Below, piece after piece: positions 6,260 to 8,333 of a DNA stretch of 8,333 nt. The notes under the pieces are model-generated. The model was not told the DNA's origin and searched no databases. It saw only the letters and a program-made list of their open reading frames with translations. Source of the stretch: an uncultured Bacteroidales bacterium. Its GTDB lineage: Bacteria > Bacteroidota > Bacteroidia > Bacteroidales > UBA932. The DNA lies in contig CAKUYG010000093.1 of the NCBI GenBank assembly GCA_934702165.1, positions 1-8,333 of the forward strand, read 5' to 3'. Position numbers and translations under genes: made by a program. Every line of letters begins with the position of its first letter. Position 1 is the stretch's first letter.

Positions 6260-8013
6260 TCCTCCTGGGAAATCTCACGCAGTTCCGAACGGTAAGCCGT
6301 CAGAAGACGCGATTTTGAGATGAAACCGAGGTATTTGCGGTCTTTATCGATCACAGGCAGCCTCCAAGCACCGGTCCTGTCGAACTTCTGCATCACGGAG
6401 TCCATCTTCTCACCGTAGTGAATATAATCCGGAGGTGTCTCCATGATGTTGTAGACATGCACGCTGTCATACTTGTCCGTACTGAAGAGATATTTGCGTA
6501 CTGCCGCAAGGTCTATCATCCCCTGGAACCGCCCCTTCGAGTCTATGACTGCCATCACAGAGGCGTCCGACCCGGAATTCGCCAGGATGTCCACCACCTC
6601 CCTCAGAGGTGCGTCGATGGATACCTTCGGATACTTGTCTCGGATCAGGTCGTTGGTCTGAAGAAGGGTCAGCACCGCCTGGTCGTTGTCATGTGTCAGA
6701 AGATCACCGCTCTGAGCTATACGCTTCGTATAGATGGAATACTTTTCGAAGATCCGCACGGTTCCGAAAGCCACAGTAGACGTAAGAATCAGAGGTACAA
6801 GAAGTTCATAACCACCCGAAATCTCCGCGATGAGGAAGATGGCCGTCATGGGGGCCTGCATCACGGCAGCCATCAGCGCAGCCATACCGACCAGGACGAA
6901 ATTCTGCTCGGGAACACTCATGCCGGCAAGGTTGAAACAGCGGGCCACGACAAAACCCAGTATGGCACCTGAAAAGAGCGTCGGGCCGAAAGTGCCTCCG
7001 ACTCCCCCGCCCGAGTTGGTCAGGGTCATCGCCACGATCTTGAAAAAGAGGATGAGCAGGAAGAACACCGGTACACCCCAGCGATACCCCATAAGGAACG
7101 ACAGCAGGCTGTGATTCTCCACCTGGATCTCCTGCCCATTGAGAAGACTGTGCAGGTCGGTATATCCTTGCCCGTACAAAGGTGGGAAAAGGAATATCAA
7201 CAGCCCCAGCCCTACAGCGCACAGCAACCAACGCAGATACACATTGGTCAATTTGCCAAGTTTATCCTCGAGCCAGAGAGTGCCGTTGGTGAAATACAGG
7301 GAAAACAACCCTGCCAACACTCCAAGAACCACATAGAAAGGCAGGTTCCCCATGGAGAACGGGGTCAATGCACATGCGAATACAGGGGTCTGTCCGCGAA
7401 ACGCATAGGACACCACAGTGGCAGAGATAGTGGAGATGAGCATCGGCAGCATCGACTTCATCGACACATTGAACAGCAGTATCTCCAGAGTGAAAAGCAT
7501 CCCGGCCAGCGGAGCCTTGAAAATGCCGGCCACAGCCCCGGCTGCGCCACAACCAAGAAGGACTGTGACACTGCGGTACGACAAGCCACAGATGCGGCCG
7601 ATATTGGAACCTATGGCGGCGCCGGTATAGACGATAGGTGCCTCAGCACCCACCGAGCCGCCGAAACCTATCGTAAAAGAAGATGTCAAAACCGAAGACC
7701 ACATGTTGTGAGGCCGTATGCGCGACTCATTGCGCGAGACGGCAAGCAACACTTTCGTCACTCCATGCCCGATATTGTCACGTACGACAAACTTAAGCAG
7801 AAGCAGCGATATGAACATGCCTATCCCGGGAAAGACAAGGAAACCCCACTCAAGGTTTCCGCCCCCGAAAGTTCTGTCCAGACAGCCGCTGATCTCTGCA
7901 ATGGCCCAGTCAAGGACAACGGCGGCGCACCCAGAGAGCACGCCGACCAAAAAACTTAAATACAGAAGCTTGTTCTGTTCTGATATTTTCCCGAGAACCT
8001 TATTCAGCAGCAT
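6256..8013 (-). CDS. ClC family chloride channel/transporter with C-terminal CBS pair
   Basis: The 585-residue inner membrane protein moves chloride or similar anions. The membrane part (residues about 15-430) holds the ClC filter motifs: GHGV at 82-85 in place of GSGIP; GAEAP with gating Glu124; APLAGMLFTLEI at about 167-178; and GGTFGP at 339-344. Two cytoplasmic CBS domains follow (about 459-509 and 522-579), which in this family bind adenine nucleotides or tune gating. The residue matching the proton glutamate of the E. coli exchanger (Glu203) is Ile178, as in channel-type members. The frame is open further up to an ATG at 8136, but that extension would overlap the upstream gene by over 130 bases and is hydrophilic and Arg/Pro-rich. 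ATG at 8013 (MLLNKVLGK) fits ClC N-termini best; 8028 and 8025 are alternatives. It overlaps the upstream gene by 14 bases, suggesting coupled translation, and the tex gene by 4 bases at its end. Confidence 0.93.
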   Translation of the reverse strand: MLLNKVLGKISEQNKLLYLSFLVGVLSGCAAVVLDWAIAEISGCLDRTFGGGNLEWGFLVFPGIGMFISLLLLKFVVRDNIGHGVTKVLLAVSRNESRIRPHNMWSSVLTSSFTIGFGGSVGAEAPIVYTGAAIGSNIGRICGLSYRSVTVLLGCGAAGAVAGIFKAPLAGMLFTLEILLFNVSMKSMLPMLISTISATVVSYAFRGQTPVFACALTPFSMGNLPFYVVLGVLAGLFSLYFTNGTLWLEDKLGKLTNVYLRWLLCAVGLGLLIFLFPPLYGQGYTDLHSLLNGQEIQVENHSLLSFLMGYRWGVPVFFLLILFFKIVAMTLTNSGGGVGGTFGPTLFSGAILGFVVARCFNLAGMSVPEQNFVLVGMAALMAAVMQAPMTAIFLIAEISGGYELLVPLILTSTVAFGTVRIFEKYSIYTKRIAQSGDLLTHDNDQAVLTLLQTNDLIRDKYPKVSIDAPLREVVDILANSGSDASVMAVIDSKGRFQGMIDLAAVRKYLFSTDKYDSVHVYNIMETPPDYIHYGEKMDSVMQKFDRTGAWRLPVIDKDRKYLGFISKSRLLTAYRSELREISQED

Positions 8014-8329
8014 CGGACTGGTCATCATCGCCCCCATACTGGGAAATATTCTCGTCAGGAAGAGTCCCGCCCTCGTCTGCAGTTTCTCCGGCGGTTCCGG
8101 CCACCTGCTCGTTCTCGGCATCCTCCTCCCCTTCAAGCCACCTCTCTATATCATCCGCATCGTCAATCTTGACTTTGATCTTGACCAGATAAATGGCGTC
8201 CGGTATCTCGACCATCACGGCGTAAAACGGAGTCCCGTCCGGCTTGGTGTACTTGACCAGATCCGGAAGGTAGTCGCTGAAACCTTTCGGATACTTCTCC
8301 GCAAATGCCTCCGCAAGTTCGCGGGACAT
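8000..8329 (-). CDS. Small acidic protein of unknown function upstream of ClC gene
   Basis: I do not recognise a named family with certainty. The 109-residue protein begins MSRELAEAFAEKYPKGFSDYL if the ATG at 8329 is the start. The frame stays open to the window edge two codons further, so the true start may lie outside. The first 70 residues look like a compact alpha/beta domain (FYAVMVEIPDAIYLVKIKVK is a strand-rich core). The last 40 are strongly acidic and low in complexity, with DEGG, GGDDDQSD and EGEEDAENE, probably disordered. No signal peptide or membrane segment is visible, so it is likely cytoplasmic. Its stop (TAA, 8002-8000) lies inside the beginning of the ClC gene, so the two are probably co-transcribed and translationally coupled, but nothing else shows a functional link. 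The frame is well supported by base composition and gene order; the function is unknown. Confidence 0.75.
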   Translation of the reverse strand: MSRELAEAFAEKYPKGFSDYLPDLVKYTKPDGTPFYAVMVEIPDAIYLVKIKVKIDDADDIERWLEGEEDAENEQVAGTAGETADEGGTLPDENISQYGGDDDQSDAAE

Positions 8330-8333
8330 GTTC

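Noticed and set aside
7111..7959. A 282-codon plus-strand frame opposite the ClC gene
   Set aside because: Its translation is rich in Gln, His and Arg with no domain, as expected from the antisense of a membrane protein gene; the minus strand carries unmistakable ClC motifs.
8014..8136. N-terminal extension of the ClC protein to the ATG at 8136
   Set aside because: It lies wholly within the coding region of the upstream small protein, is Arg/Pro-rich and unlike ClC N-termini; the start at 8013 fits better.
1..8333. Search for CRISPR arrays, insertion sequences, attachment sites beside the tRNA, and phage or defence genes
   Set aside because: I saw no regularly spaced repeats, transposase or integrase motifs, or a duplicated tRNA 3' end; the genes beside the tRNA look like normal chromosomal genes.

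Overview
The window looks like chromosomal DNA from a fairly GC-rich member of the order Bacteroidales. An Alistipes/Rikenellaceae-like or related gut lineage would fit, but I cannot fix the genus. Four things support this: a fimbrillin-like lipoprotein typical of the group; promoter boxes matching the Bacteroidetes -7 consensus TAnnTTTG in front of several transcription units; weak or absent Shine-Dalgarno sites; and a ClC channel and Tex protein of the Bacteroidetes type.

Layout from left to right. Bases 1-1730 (minus strand) carry a partial fimbrillin-like lipoprotein that starts on TTG and runs off the left edge. Bases 1731-2004 are an RNA/regulatory interval on the minus strand, holding the lipoprotein's promoter box, an intrinsic terminator, tRNA-Ser(GGA), a leader hairpin and the tRNA promoter. 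Bases 2005-3336 (minus) encode a two-part family 2 glycosyltransferase. A 53-bp divergent promoter region follows. Bases 3390-6259 (plus) hold a two-gene operon in which a polyprenol-phosphate mannose synthase-like glycosyltransferase overlaps the start of tex by ATGA. Bases 6256-8013 (minus) encode a ClC chloride channel with two CBS domains, which converges on tex with a 4-bp overlap. Bases 8000-8333 (minus) hold a small acidic protein whose end overlaps the start of the ClC gene.

How the genes relate. The mannose synthase-like enzyme probably makes a lipid-linked sugar donor, and the divergent glycosyltransferase may act on cell-surface glycans, but nothing in the window ties them to one pathway. 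Tex is a housekeeping transcription-accessory factor. The ClC gene and its small partner form their own minus-strand unit. Most of the window is ordinary core genome, and I see no defence system, CRISPR array, insertion sequence or phage gene. The most notable point is the lipoprotein, where a domain boundary coincides with a clear drop in GC content and a change in codon use, suggesting an exchanged C-terminal module.
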